In this document: positions 11,948 through 22,656 of the stretch, piece after piece | Layout: every line of letters starts with the position of its first letter | Numbering within the stretch: the first letter of the stretch is position 1 | Assembly (NCBI GenBank): GCA_009809945.1 | Contig: WTPW01000016.1 | Coordinates: 97,650 to 161,649 of the forward strand | Source: Gigaspora margarita | Lineage: Eukaryota; Glomeromycota; Glomeromycetes; Diversisporales; Gigasporaceae | Length of the DNA stretch: 64,000 bases | Direction of reading: 5' to 3' | Translations under genes and position numbers: made by a program | The notes under the pieces: model-generated | Databases searched by the model: none | What the model was told of the DNA's origin: nothing | The model's input: only the letters and a program-made list of their open reading frames with translations

Positions 11948-12540
11948 TGAAAACCAGAACCAGAGCCACTCTGCAGAAATAAAACTATATAAAAAAACCA
12001 GAACCAGTTAATAAAAAAACAATTCCATTATCTCCATCAAGTAAATCTCTAACTAATAAAACTCAAGATACTGTACTAGAAACAAATACTGTTCTTAAAA
12101 AACTTATTAAAGACCTAACAAAGGATAAACAAAATACTTCTTTACAAGAAAGTCCTCTCTTGACTTTTGCATGAAAAAATCAAGTAAATAAAATAATAAA
12201 TCAATTAAACTAAAAGATTCGAGGAAGCCAAAGAGAAAAACAAATTCAAATACTCGAAGCATGTTACTATCTAGGACAACTTTTAAAAATTTAAGGAAGA
12301 TTCTAAAGATCCTTAAAGAAATTTAAAAACTCTTTAAAAACTCTTTTGGAACATAATGAACATATAACTTTTAGAAAGGAGCAAAGTAAACCTACTAAGT
12401 CTTTCAAGATACAGACTCTTCTCAGTTATATTATATTTAGTATCTATCTCTCAATAACTTAACCAAATTATCTGCTGATGATTTTGAAAGATTATTAGAC
12501 CCAGAAACTAACAGAGTTCATTTTTAAAGAGAACAGAAAC
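11948..12540 (+). pseudogene. Retroelement gag-like coding relic
   Basis: A codon-like stretch reads KTRTRATLQK, then KKLIKDLTKDKQNTSLQES, then REKQIQILEACYYLGQL, then LLEHNEHITFRKEQSKP, with stops and frame changes between the blocks. The 'REKxIxILEACYYLG' block resembles proteins that I recall as repeated many times in Rhizophagus genomes and probably retroelement-encoded. That resemblance is from memory only. No zinc knuckle is seen. A secondary possibility is an unrelated lineage-specific gene. Confidence 0.4.
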
Positions 12541-12564
12541 ATTATAAAATGGGTTGCTTAACCA

Positions 12565-12700
12565 AAGCACAGTTTTACAGTTTTGCAGTTTTATAGTTTT
12601 ATAGTTGCTTGACCAAAGCGCAGTTTTACAGTTTTACAGTTTGACAGTTTTACAATTTTACAGTTTTATAGTTTTACAGTTTTATTATTTTATAGTTTTT
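12565..12700. repeat. 8 bp microsatellite (CAGTTTTA)n
   Basis: About 14 degenerate copies of CAGTTTTA, preceded twice by GTTGCTTAACCAAAGC-like sequence (12553 and 12604). The plus-strand ORF at 12605-12799 is a translation of this array. Confidence 0.8.
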
Positions 12701-13112
12701 TATATTATCTTAAGTATTTTATTAGCATTTAAAATATATATAAACTCTAGCTTTCTTTTCTTCTATACATTAGACTCAGATTCTATCCTCTTCCTCTAAT
12801 AACTACAACTAATATCCTCTTTGAATTATTTCATATTATTATCAATAAAATATATCTTATTCCAATAAATATCTTGTTTCTTGAAAAATATATACTAAAC
12901 CACTCTAGTAAAGTAATATTTCACTTGCACACTACTTTATATCTTCTCTGATCCTTAAAAGATCCCTATCACTATGTGTTGTATTGCAAATACTATATAG
13001 AAGGCTATAGTCACTTGTAATATTAACATAAAATTAGTTAGTGGCTAGGTTGTTTTTTTTTAGTTCACAATTATTACTGATTTTTTTTCTTCTTTTTATA
13101 TATATATATATA

Positions 13113-13739
13113 TGGTCCGGTGCAGAAAGATTTGTACCTCAAAAAATTTTGTAATTTCTACTCTATGTAAAAGTTTTTATATCTTTGATTAATTATTAAA
13201 AATTTTTTAATATCAAATAAAATAGGTTTTAATCTAACTTTTTATATTATTTTTATTGTTATAACATTGTTTTATTTTAATAATTAAGCATGCACAATTT
13301 GCTGTATTCAAAAAAATATATATATATTTTTTTAAAAAACAAGATATTTTAAATAATTTTGCAACCAATATGCAGTTGTATGAGTTTGTACTACGCAAGT
13401 TCATTAATGTGCATATGATAAAGATATAGTTAAAATTTGAGCAAAATTGAATTACTGGTTGTGAAGAAATTAAGCTTTTAAGCAAGATGATTTGATTTTT
13501 TTTACTATATATGCGTATATAAAAATTATAAAATTACTATAGTAAATTATATAGTAAAAATTATTAAAAAAAGCTACTATTAATAAATTTTTTTATTGAA
13601 TCAATAAAATTATCAAAAAAAATTTATTTTTATTAATCCGATAACCTAATGATTATATTAAATTAAAAAAATCCAAAATTAATTTGTACAAAAAATATTT
13701 GAATCAGATATGAGGTACAAATCTTTTTGCACTGGACTA
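13113..13739. mobile_element. Tc1/mariner-like MITE, 627 bp
   Basis: The terminal inverted repeats are about 29 bp: both ends contain GTGCARAAAGATTTGTACC, with outer ends TGGTCCG and GGACTA. A TA dinucleotide lies on each side (13111-13112 and 13740-13741), as expected for Tc1/mariner target duplication. The interior is AT-rich and has no transposase; the short ORF at 13234-13485 shows no DDE motif. The TIR style is typical of Tc1-type elements. Confidence 0.75.
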
Positions 13740-14057
13740 TATCATCAAATGAAATTATTAGTATGAACACAATCATTAATGCGAATGAAATAATCAATGC
13801 AAATGAATGATTACTTTTTAATCTGTTGGTTCTAGGATCAGACTTCCAAGATACGTATAGGTTCTTGTTTTCTCTTATTTCTATTTGATTTTTAACTAAT
13901 CTTCTTATCTAATAGGATGATATTGCAAAATCGATAGAGTAGTAAAATAACTTAATCTTGAACAGATTGTATACTACATTTTCTTGGACATGTTATAGAG
14001 TACTAGATGACTTTTAATATGAATAACTTGAAATCCTCTGGATAAGCAACCTATATT

Positions 14058-14233
14058 AGGACCCCGAAATATATATAGATAGGTCATGAATTAGTGTGAT
14101 TATTTTGTTGGTTTTTTATACAAATCCTTTCTATTTTTAGTAATTTTTTGCTTATTTTTGAGGTTTTAGCAAATTTTTCTATTTTAGTAATTTTATAATT
14201 AACCTGACCTATCTATGTATATTTCAGGATTTT
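14058..14233. mobile_element. hAT-like MITE, AGGACCCC family, 176 bp
   Basis: The left end AGGACCCCGAAATATATATA and the right end TATATTTCAGGATTTT are inverted repeats differing only by transitions. They are flanked by CCTATATT (14050-14057) and CTTATATT (14234-14241), an 8 bp TSD with one mismatch. The same family occurs at 30559-30735 and 44780-45429. Confidence 0.7.
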
Positions 14234-14277
14234 CTTATATTCCATCTTACCTGAAACTGAACTTAAAATTGAACTTA

Positions 14278-15535
14278 ATTTGTAACTCCGCCAATAGACT
14301 CAGTAACAATACTATTAATAAAGTTTTTATAACTAAAACAGTGAATATCATTCAGACTTACATAATTTTAATCTTGCTTATAAAAAAATGCAAACACTTC
14401 GCTATCATATTCAAAACTAATCACACTAGAAACAACTAAATCTGCAACTATACCTAATGCTCCTTGTACAACAAATCTATTTAATACTTCAACATATTCA
14501 CATTCAACATATGAATTTACTCCAGAATGACCAAAATGAATACCATTGCTAGATACTTCTATTAAATCTTCTATGAATAAATTAGTATTTATTGAATCCC
14601 TTATAATTGGTTCTGGATCAATTATTTTATTCTTTTTAATAATTAAGCCTAAATCTATTTGATCATGATGATAAATCATTTTGCCAATAAGAGCTATTCA
14701 TGTAAGATTTGAGTTCCACAGAATGAGAAAAGCTTGAGACAAATTAAGAAAGCAATGCACTGCTAATCCAAAGTAATCTATATTTTTATTATCTTTTGTC
14801 CAAAAACCCAATGAACAAAGGTGTCTTCTGTTTATCTCTTTATTCTCCAGAATTACACTGTCTCCACTAGTAGCTTTTACAACAATTCCATTTCTCTTTT
14901 CAAGCTTTAAATTATTTGGGCTTGATGTATTATTATTTGTTGTACTATTATTGTCACATATAAAATATTTGAAAATTGGACAAAGTGCTGTACCTCTAAT
15001 TGCTCTTTCAAATCGTATATTACCTCCAAAATTATGATTTTCTTCACATATAATTATAACAATATTATTAATTTTTGTATCAATATAGCTCATACATAAA
15101 TGGTTTATAGATACTAGCTATGAATAATATGTCTTTGAATCTTCTATTCATTATAAATATAGAATTAGATACTTCTATAAAGTTTAAAAAGTTTACATAT
15201 TGATTTATCTTAGAAAGTGTCTTTATTTGCTCAGCTCTAGTGAAGTTTAGTGTATAAACAAATATCTTATTTTGTAATATACCTATATAAGTTCCTCCCA
15301 AATTATTTTAATCCAAGAATTGCTTTAATATTATATCCACCATAAATAGATCCTTCACAATACTTAAATATTTGGGCATTTCATCATTGTCTATATTCCA
15401 CAATCTTGCTAATAGTTTCTTTGATCCTTCTTGACTGTGAACCATCAAACAATTTGATAATATAAAAACAATTAATATACTTATTAAAATGTAAAGGTAT
15501 TTTATTATTATTATTTTGTAACAATAATTTGGCAA
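14278..15535 (-). pseudogene. Trypsin-like (S1-fold) secreted serine protease, broken
   Basis: Read on the minus strand, the product begins with a signal-peptide-like segment (YLYILISILIVFIL, cleavage probably near VHSQ). A propeptide-like region follows (LLARLWNIDNDEMPKYL, then GGTYIGILQNKIFVYTL), and then a chymotrypsin-fold body. The catalytic His block survives as FGLAVHC, the Asp block as HHDQIDLGLI, and the Ser block as SFEYDSEVFAF where FGGDSGGPVF would be expected. The Ser is therefore present but the oxyanion-hole glycines are gone. In-frame stops occur at 15308-15310 and 14698-14700, a further stop at about 14365, and a frameshift near 15085. I recall alpha-lytic-type proteases of this layout in Rhizophagus. 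The gene is clearly non-functional. Confidence 0.7.
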
Positions 15536-15539
15536 TAGT

Positions 15540-16395
15540 TTGGTAATTATTCAGGATAATTTTAGTAATAAACCATTTAAGTTAATTATTTAATTTAAAC
15601 AATTCTAATTTTAATGTCTTCTTAGAAATGAATTGATATTTATAATAATTAAATAATTGTAAAGTGTTTTTGTCATTGGTTTGCCTCACACTTAAATAAA
15701 AACAAGTTTTAATTAATAAGTACATATATACATGAAATATTAATAACCTATATCACCCAAAGATCAGCTACATACATACGTACTTTTAAATTCAAATTTA
15801 TTCCATTATTTTTGTATGAAAATAAATTTGGTAATAATCATATTACAAGTATTCTTTTTGTTTTAAAAAATAGTACTAATAATGCAAATCATTAGAGGTT
15901 TTTCATTTCTAAAAAAGATGTTTTATTTGAAATCAAATAAGACAAGTAGATTCTTTATAGCAATAATATAGCTATAATTAAAAATAGTGAAATTCACAGT
16001 AATTTTAATTTTATTTATTAAACTATTTTAGTGAAAAATTTGCCAAAAAAAAATCAATCAAATATTTTACAAATTTGAAATCAATTTGTATAATGGTCTC
16101 AAGTTCAAAAACAAGTGCAAGAATAAGTGCAAGTGCAAGAATAATAACAATTGCTCTACAACAAATAAAAAGAAATACATAAGATCAATAAAAAAATAAT
16201 GAATATATTAACAAATATTAAGTAAAATTAGATTCCACCATAGAATTAGATGATTGATTTCTAGATTTTTCCATTTTTTATAAATTTTTAGTTGGTATTT
16301 TTGCCATCCAGATTATTTGATAATCACTATTTTCTTAGCTATTCTTGTAAACATGGTTTTATATTAATCTACAAACCAATAAATCATAGTCGTAT
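15540..16395. other. No gene recognised
   Basis: AT-rich. A short reiteration of AAGTGCAAGAATAA is seen at about 16100-16145; otherwise featureless. Confidence 0.5.
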
Positions 16396-16806
16396 CTGTT
16401 GCATCTAAAGTAGTACCTAGTTAAAATTAAAACCCTTAAATTACTATAAATTTTCAAAATAGCAGGCAGGAGCATGCTATTTTGACTATGTGTGCACTAT
16501 TTTGGATATGCACATTGGTGTAATTTTGAATATGTAGGTTGATTTTTTGAAACTAGATTTAATATAATGTGATCCAATATAAATATATAATAGAGAGCGT
16601 ATTATTTCAGAGCACGCATGGGCATTATTTCGAAACCATACATAAAATTTTTAGAGGTCATGATTTTTGAATTAATACCCCTGCCTGCTATTTTGAAAAT
16701 TTACGGTAGCTCTTTATGTATACATTAAGTCATAATTTTAGCTAGGGTGCTAATTTAGAAATACAAAGTAGCTACTTTGGATAAATTGCTAATATTGATG
16801 CAACAG
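16396..16806. mobile_element. MITE with long imperfect TIRs (CTGTTGCATC family)
   Basis: Both ends start CTGTTGCATC and converge on a shared inner block AAATTTTCAAAATAGCAGGC. The right arm carries about 46 bp that is missing from the left arm. The shared inner block is GC-richer (GCAGGCAGG). No convincing TSD was found, so the exact boundary and superfamily remain open. Confidence 0.6.
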
Positions 16807-17074
16807 TACCAAATCAACTTCAACTACATTATAGTAAATATTAAAAGGTTACAGATAGGATAAATAATAAATTGTATAGTACTAAATATAGAACTTTACA
16901 CCTATTTGGTTATTTTTATACTGAATTATATCAGATCAAAATGATATAGAATGAGCAGATCAGTATAGTACACCCTAATTTTTAAAACTTGCACTATACT
17001 GATTAGCTATAATTCTAACCCTAATACTAATATATAAGAGTGACATCATAGGAAAATGGTATATTAGTTTATCA

Positions 17075-18350
17075 ATTTTTTTTTTCACTTTACAACCTTG
17101 CGCTAATTTATTAGAATTTATTTTATATACAAATACAAAACAAACTATTTCTAACTATAACATTAGGCTAATATCCGACAACCAGTGTTTAAAATTCAAT
17201 GTTCTCAGTGTTCTCAAAGAACATTATACAATTTTTGAGAACATAAATTAGTAAAATATGTTCTCTATTTGAGAACATTCAAAAAATTCTTTTAATATTA
17301 AAAAATTTTAATTTCCCTATATAAAGAACATTAAAATTTTGCTGAGAACATTAAGAAATTAAAAATGTTCTTTTTGAGAACATAAAACCAAATTTGAATT
17401 TTAAACACTGCCGACAACTCCACTAGTGCCCAGGTATAGTTGTTGCACTAATATTTGTTAGTCTCCAAGCCATACATGATATTACTCATATATTTCTTTA
17501 AGAACGTATCCAGTTTCTCAGCTACCTCTTCATAGACCATTCCTTCAAAAACTTCATCCCTGAGCTATACATAAAAATGAATAAAAAAAGGAAAAAATAA
17601 AGGGGAAAAATACAACTAAACTAAATCCTACAAACAAAACCAAAATAAAAAAAAAGAAAAGACATATATAAAAGGGAAGAACGGAAATAAAGTCATGAAA
17701 AAATAGAAAATGAAGGTGTTAATATGTCTAAACACTAAACGATAAAAATTATATAATACTGCGCAAAGAATCACCTCGCCTAGTATTATAATACAAAAAA
17801 GAAAAAAAAAGTTCTAGAATTTATTTCCTCTGATCAACCAACTCCTATGTGTTGCAACATCATTACCGTTATTCCTGTTTACTACTTCACGTGCCTTTTT
17901 CCTGATTAGGATAGAAACAACAATGTCGATCTTTTGGAGGAGATACGCCAAATTTCTCACTTTTTTGCCAAAATTCTAGTCAAAAAAAGCTCAGCAAGAA
18001 TATGGTAGAAGGAGTTTGTAAATTTTCTTTTGGACTTGCATCAAAAAACCTTAAAGAGGGTATTAAAAAACTCATTTCCTTTTAGTTCACCGCCTAGCCA
18101 ACAAAGGTATCTTCGTCAATAGAAGGTCCAACCTCTACCAGAATTTCTTGTACCAAGGGCACCCACTACCAGTTATCTTGCACAACTGATGCTTCTGGCT
18201 TGCTTGCCGAATATATAAAGGAGTCCCACTTAATAGTGTTAACCTTTATATGAACTAATGTATGAAGTTGCTTCATCTATTACTAAAAAAAATTTTTTGT
18301 TTTATGTTTGCTTAGAATTTTGGTGCAAGTGATCATCAGGAAAAGTTGTG
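17075..18350 (-). mobile_element. 5'-truncated LINE fragment, inserted in the MITE
   Basis: A poly(T) at 17075-17085 is the minus-strand poly(A) tail. The adjacent sequence (ACCTTGCGCTAATTTATTA, CCAGGTATAGTTGTTGCACT, TTTGTTAGTCT) matches the 3' end of the large LINE near 31806-31960. It is flanked by GTTTATCA at 17067-17074 and 18351-18358. The minus-strand translation includes MVYEEVAEKLDTFLKKYM and VPLVQEILVEVGPSIDEDTF, so coding relics are present. It is itself interrupted by a MITE at 17183-17410. Confidence 0.7.
17183..17410. mobile_element. hAT MITE, 228 bp, perfect 8 bp TSD
   Basis: The perfect 17 bp TIR CAGTGTTTAAAATTCAA is flanked by the perfect 8 bp duplication CCGACAAC (17175-17182 and 17411-17418). 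CAGTG ends with 8 bp TSDs are diagnostic of hAT. The interior is rich in AGAACATT/AATGTTCT in both orientations and non-coding. Confidence 0.9.
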
Positions 18351-18472
18351 GTTTATCATTTATTATTTAAATAAATTATTATTAATAATAAACCAATGTT
18401 CTATTTTTCTTTGCCAATACCAGATTATGTACTGATTTATAAAATTTAGGGTGTACTATGCTGATCTGCTCA

Positions 18473-18792
18473 CTTATACTATACTAATTTGTGAAAATAC
18501 TAATTGATGCCATATCGTTACCATGCTGTAATTTATAGTTATTATACAGATATCTGAATTAATTAATTACAAATGGGCTTATATTTATTGCAGTGTTACT
18601 ATCAGTTGGGAGATATCAGACCCACTGGTTAAAGCTACTTGGATAGTAAACAAAAATAACTATTGGATTGAAATCATGATCACACTTTATAGCCAATACT
18701 GGTTATCGCAATGAAACTCAAGATTCTATTGATTATCATATTTTCATGGTAAATGCATATCAAGACAAGCTATTTACTAGTGTGGGATAATT
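18473..18792 (-). repeat. Partial LTR copy with shared flank
   Basis: 18594-18792 matches the first 200 bp or so of the LTRs at 19536 and 21832. The 120 bp before it (18473-18593) also matches 19030-19535 once the MULE-like insert there is removed. Because flank and LTR are shared, this is a segmental duplication, not an independent insertion. Confidence 0.65.
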
Positions 18793-19030
18793 GTGAGCAG
18801 ATCAGTATAGTACATTCTAATTTTTAAAATCTGCACCATACTGATTAGCTATAATTCTAACCCTAATACTAGTATATAAGAGGGACACAAGAGAAAATGG
18901 GACATTAGTTTATCATTTATTATTTAAATAAATTATTATTAATAATAAACCAATGTTCTATTTTTCCTAGCCAACACCAGATTATGTACTGATTTATAAA
19001 ATTTAGGGTGTACTATACTAATCTGCTCAC
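18793..19030. mobile_element. TGAGCAGATCAG MITE, copy 2, intact, 238 bp
   Basis: The TIR GTGAGCAGATCAGTATAGTA runs inward from both ends. The internal sequence matches copy 1 (16952-18472) without the LINE insertion. It serves as the empty-site reference that fixes the LINE boundaries in copy 1. Confidence 0.75.
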
Positions 19031-19098
19031 CTATACTATACTGATTTGTGAAAATACTAATCAATGTCATATCAGTATCATGCTGTAATTTATAGTTA

Positions 19099-19474
19099 GA
19101 GTACTTCTAGGCATCTTTAGCTAGAGATGCCTAACGATAATATTTCGGGCCAAATAGCCAATTAAAAAACAAAAAATCACGTGATTGTCATTTTTGTGTA
19201 GCACAAGGTAGCATGAAGGATGATCATCACGGATCAGTCTGACAAAACAAAAACAACAACGAAAAACGCGAAAAGTAAAAAATGTGGAAAATACAAGAAA
19301 CGACTATCTAACCTATTTCGGAACACTAATTAAAAATGCTGGGAATGTGATTTTACTTATAAAAGCTCACTCTAATCTATCACTATTTGACCCATACTCA
19401 TATGATTAGGCAAAGTTTTGGGCCAGAGATGTATAAGCTAAGCATCTCTAGCTAGAGATGCCTAGAATTTTCCT
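19099..19474. mobile_element. Mutator-like MITE, 376 bp, perfect 9 bp TSD
   Basis: Flanked by TTATAGTTA on both sides (19090-19098 and 19475-19483). A 9 bp duplication is characteristic of MULEs. The ends share the inverted core TTCTAGGCATCT, itself followed by the near-palindrome CTAGCTAGAGATGCCTA. The interior contains a purine-rich GC-higher block (about 19180-19320), no ORF. The same terminal core recurs at 41365 and 45930. The homologous site near 18530 lacks the insert and confirms the boundaries. Confidence 0.8.
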
Positions 19475-19535
19475 TTATAGTTATTATACAGATATTTGAA
19501 TTAATTGATTACACATGAGCTTATATTTATTGTAG

Positions 19536-21344
19536 TGTTACTTCAGTTAGGAGATATCAAACCTGCTAGTTAAAGCTACTTGAATAGTAAACAAAAATAA
19601 CTATTGGATTGAAATCATGATCACACTTTAAAGATGATACTGGTTATTGAGATAAAACTCAAGATTTTGATGATTATCATATATTTATAGTAAATGCATC
19701 TTAAGGCAAGCTATTTAGGGAGCTTCCAGAAATCAGCTGATTTTTGTTTACTATGAGCCTACCCCCACCCACCCACACCTGATACTCCAATTAGCCAATC
19801 AGATTTTACGATTATTAAAAAGTTAAATAAAACATTTAATAGTAAATAACTTTTGTTCTACTGGACCAAATTTGATGATTTNACTACCAAAATGATCCTC
19901 TCAATGAGAGAATTATAGCAAGCACAAAATCGCTAAAATCCAATCACAGGATCCTAAGATCGAAATAAATTTGTATTACTATAAATGGGTTATAATTATT
20001 TAATAAATTATAGAACTTTTATAGTAACACAAATTTATTTCGATCTTAGGATCCTGTGATTCGATTTTAGCGATTTTGTGCTTGTTAGAATCCTCTTATT
20101 GAGAGGATCATTTTGGTAGTAAAATCATCGAAATTGGCCTGGTAGATCAGAAGTTATTAACAATTAAAAATTAATTTTTAATTGTTAATAACTTCGGATC
20201 TACTGGGCCAATTTCGATGATTTTACTACCAAAATGATCCTCTCAATGAGACGATTCTAGCAAGCACAAAATCGTTAAAATCCAATCACAGGATCCTGTG
20301 ATCGGAATAGATTTGTGTTGCTATAAAAGTTCTATAATTTATTAAATAATTATAACCCATTTATAGTAATACAAATTTATTTCGATCTTAGGATCCTGTG
20401 ATTGGATTTTAACGATTTTGTGCTTGTTAGAATCCTCACATTGAGAGGATCATTTTGGTAGTAAAATCAGCGAAATTGGCCCAGTAGATCAGAAGTTATT
20501 AACAATTAAAAATTAATTTTTAATTGTTAATAACTTCGGATCTACTGGGCCAATTTCGATGATTTTACTACCAAAATGATCCTCTCAATGAGAGGATTCT
20601 AACAAGCCCTAAATAGTTAAAATCTAATCACAGGATCCTAAGATCGAAATAAATTTGTGTTGCTATAAATGGGTTATAATTATTTAATAAATTATAGAAC
20701 TTTTATAGTAACACAAATCTATTCCGATCACAGGATCCTGTGATTGGATTTTAATTATTTTGGACTCGCTAGAATCCTCTCATTGAGAGGATCATTTTGG
20801 TAGTTGAATCATCAAATTTGGTCCAGCAGTTCAAAAGTTATTAATTATCAAATATTATTAATAAATCTATAATTTTGGTCAAAAATAATTTTGCAACTTT
20901 GGCCGGAATTATGCAACTTTGGCCGGAATTACACCTGATACTTCAGCTGAACCACCCACCCACCCAGAAATCAGCTGATTTCTGGAAGCTCCCTTACTAG
21001 TGGGGGATGATTTGTGAAAAATCTCTTTTATTAGAAGAAGGGTTCAAAGGGCATATATCTTTTACTCTAACATCAGGGTGAACTAGCATTTATATACAGG
21101 TGTAGGTATCACTAAAGAAATACATATGATCATTCTCAATAACATAGTCTTCTAACAAAACTATCGCTATCTGAACATTAATCTGTCAAGGTTAAGATAG
21201 TTATAATATAATCAGATAAATTACTAAATATAGTAATTAATACATAGTATTGACAACTATATTAGGAAACCTATAGATTCAGACTTAACACTTTCTAAAA
21301 AGTCTAGACCTGATTTACACTAAGGTTACGAATTAAGCATAACA
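19536..21344 (-). repeat. 3' LTR (interrupted at 19727-20993)
   Basis: Starts TGTTAC and ends CATAACA in plus orientation. Without the insertion it is about the same length as the other LTR. Confidence 0.75.
19727..20993. mobile_element. Harbinger-like palindromic MITE, 1267 bp
   Basis: TIR GGGAGCTTCCAGAAATCAGC at both ends, with TTA duplicated on each side (19724-19726 and 20994-20996), a PIF/Harbinger-type 3 bp TSD. The empty site is seen in the sister LTRs (CTATTTACTAG). The interior is built from direct and inverted copies of a block of about 200 bp containing ACCAAAATGATCCTCTCAAT and CACAGGATCCTAAGATCG, so transcripts would fold into very long hairpins. One N at 19882. No ORF. Confidence 0.8.
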
Positions 21345-21346
21345 TA

Positions 21347-21357
21347 CTTCTCTCCTT
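21347..21357 (-). other. Polypurine tract
   Basis: On the minus strand AAGGAGAGAAG lies two bases before the TGTTATG start of the 3' LTR. This is the expected plus-strand priming site. Confidence 0.65.
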
Positions 21358-21810
21358 AAAAGTTGAGCTCCTGTGAAACTATAAACCATAATTTTTAATA
21401 CTAAGAGTACGCAATAGAATTCTCCTAGCCCTAGCATTCAAAGGTACGTTCCCAGCTTCAATTAACACAAAATTATAAATTTACAAGAACAAAAGAAAAA
21501 AAAATACAAAATTTCAAAAAGAAAAGAAAATCTGATTTTTGTGCAGAGGTGTACAACTTACAGGCAGGTTCATTTAAACAAAAAAAATAAAAAAATTTCC
21601 GTTTGATGCTTTTTCTCCTGCACAGTACTTATTCCAGCTAGTACCAGGCTATTTTTATAACTTACAGTTGCTCAAATTAGCAAATAACCAATTCAACAAA
21701 AATTAAAGAAAAAAAAATTTTTTGAAATTCAATAGTCCATCTTTGTTTGTCATTTTTTATGTTATATTTAGCTTGATAATTTTTGATACAAAATCTGAAG
21801 TATGCTGCTT

Positions 21811-21829
21811 GTCCACACAATCAGCACCA
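21811..21829 (-). other. Primer-binding-site candidate
   Basis: On the minus strand TGGTGCTGATTGTGTGGAC begins two bases after the 5' LTR. TGG followed by a GC-containing stretch is the usual complement of a tRNA 3' end (..GCACCA). Confidence 0.6.
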
Positions 21830-21831
21830 TA

Positions 21832-22363
21832 TGTTACTATCGGTTAAGAGATATTAGACCCACTAGTTAAAGCTACTTGGATAGTAAATGAAAATAAATA
21901 TTGAATTGAAATCATGGTCATACTTTATAGATGACACTAGTTAGCAAGTTGAAACTCAATATTCTGATAATTATTATATATTTATGGTAAATGCACATTA
22001 AGACAAGCTATTTACTAGTAGGGGCCAATTTGTAAGAAATCTCTTTTATTAGAAGAAGGGTTCAAAGGGCATACATCTTCTACTCTAATATCAGGTAGAA
22101 CTAGCATTTATATACAGGTGTAGGTATCACTGAAGAAATATCGTATGATCTTTCTCAATGACATTGTCCTTCAACAAAACTATTGCCACCTAAACATTAA
22201 CCTGTCAAGATTAAGGTAATTATAATATAATCAGATAAATAACTAAATATAGTAATTAATATATAGTATTGATAACTATATTAGAAAACCTATAGATTCA
22301 GACTTAACACTTCCTAAAAAGTCTAGACCCGATTTACACTAAGGTTACGAATTAAGCATAACA
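21832..22363 (-). repeat. 5' LTR, 532 bp
   Basis: Bounded by TGTTAC and CATAACA in plus orientation. Matches 19536-21344 apart from the MITE inserted there. Confidence 0.75.
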
Positions 22364-22364
22364 T

Positions 22365-22656
22365 CAGTTTGCAAATTGATGTACTTTACTTTTAATCAAA
22401 TTTGTAGATTACTGTATACAATCACCTGATTGTTGTCTGATCGTGTGATTGTAAAAGATTGTAAACAATTGTAAAAGATTGTAAATTAGGATTTTTATTC
22501 AATATAAGTATATTGTTTTCTTCAGCCATATCTACGCTTACTAAAAAATTATTGCGAAATCACGCAGGTGGATAACAATCATGTTTGATTGTTCAAGTGA
22601 TTGTATAAGTGTGCAACAATATGCAAATTTGATTAAAAAGTACAATTTGCAAACTG
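22365..22656. mobile_element. hAT-like MITE, 292 bp
   Basis: The inverted ends CAGTTTGCAAATTG... are followed by ATCAAATTTG in both arms. The body contains GATTGTAAAAGATTGT reiterations. The 8 bp flanks (CATAACAT and TGACAAAT) do not match, so the assignment rests on the TIR only. It abuts the 5' LTR of the element above with one base between. Confidence 0.6.

Larger units (their letters stand above)
16952..18472. mobile_element. TGAGCAGATCAG MITE, copy 1, split by a LINE fragment
   Basis: The ends TGAGCAGATCAGTATAGTAC and its complement form TIRs of about 30 bp reaching to ACCCTAA. An uninterrupted copy of the same element, 238 bp long, lies at 18793-19030. In copy 1 the interior is interrupted at 17075-18350. 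The internal motif AATAAATTATTATTAATAATAAA is conserved in both copies. Confidence 0.7.
19536..22363 (-). mobile_element. Short non-autonomous LTR retrotransposon (TRIM/LARD-like), minus strand
   Basis: Two matching 532 bp LTRs bounded by TG...CA flank only about 490 bp of internal sequence. On the minus strand the 5' LTR is 22363-21832, followed after two bases by a primer-binding-site candidate. The 3' LTR is 21344-19536, preceded by a polypurine tract. The internal region has no gag or pol. The 3' LTR carries a 1.27 kb Harbinger-like insertion. A matching 5 bp target duplication is not seen, because another MITE abuts the 5' LTR. Confidence 0.75.

Noticed and set aside
12605..12799. Plus-strand 64-codon ORF
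   Set aside because: Translation of the (CAGTTTTA)n microsatellite.
21345..21831. gag or pol inside the LTR element
   Set aside because: The internal 487 bp has no frame or motif; the element is non-autonomous.
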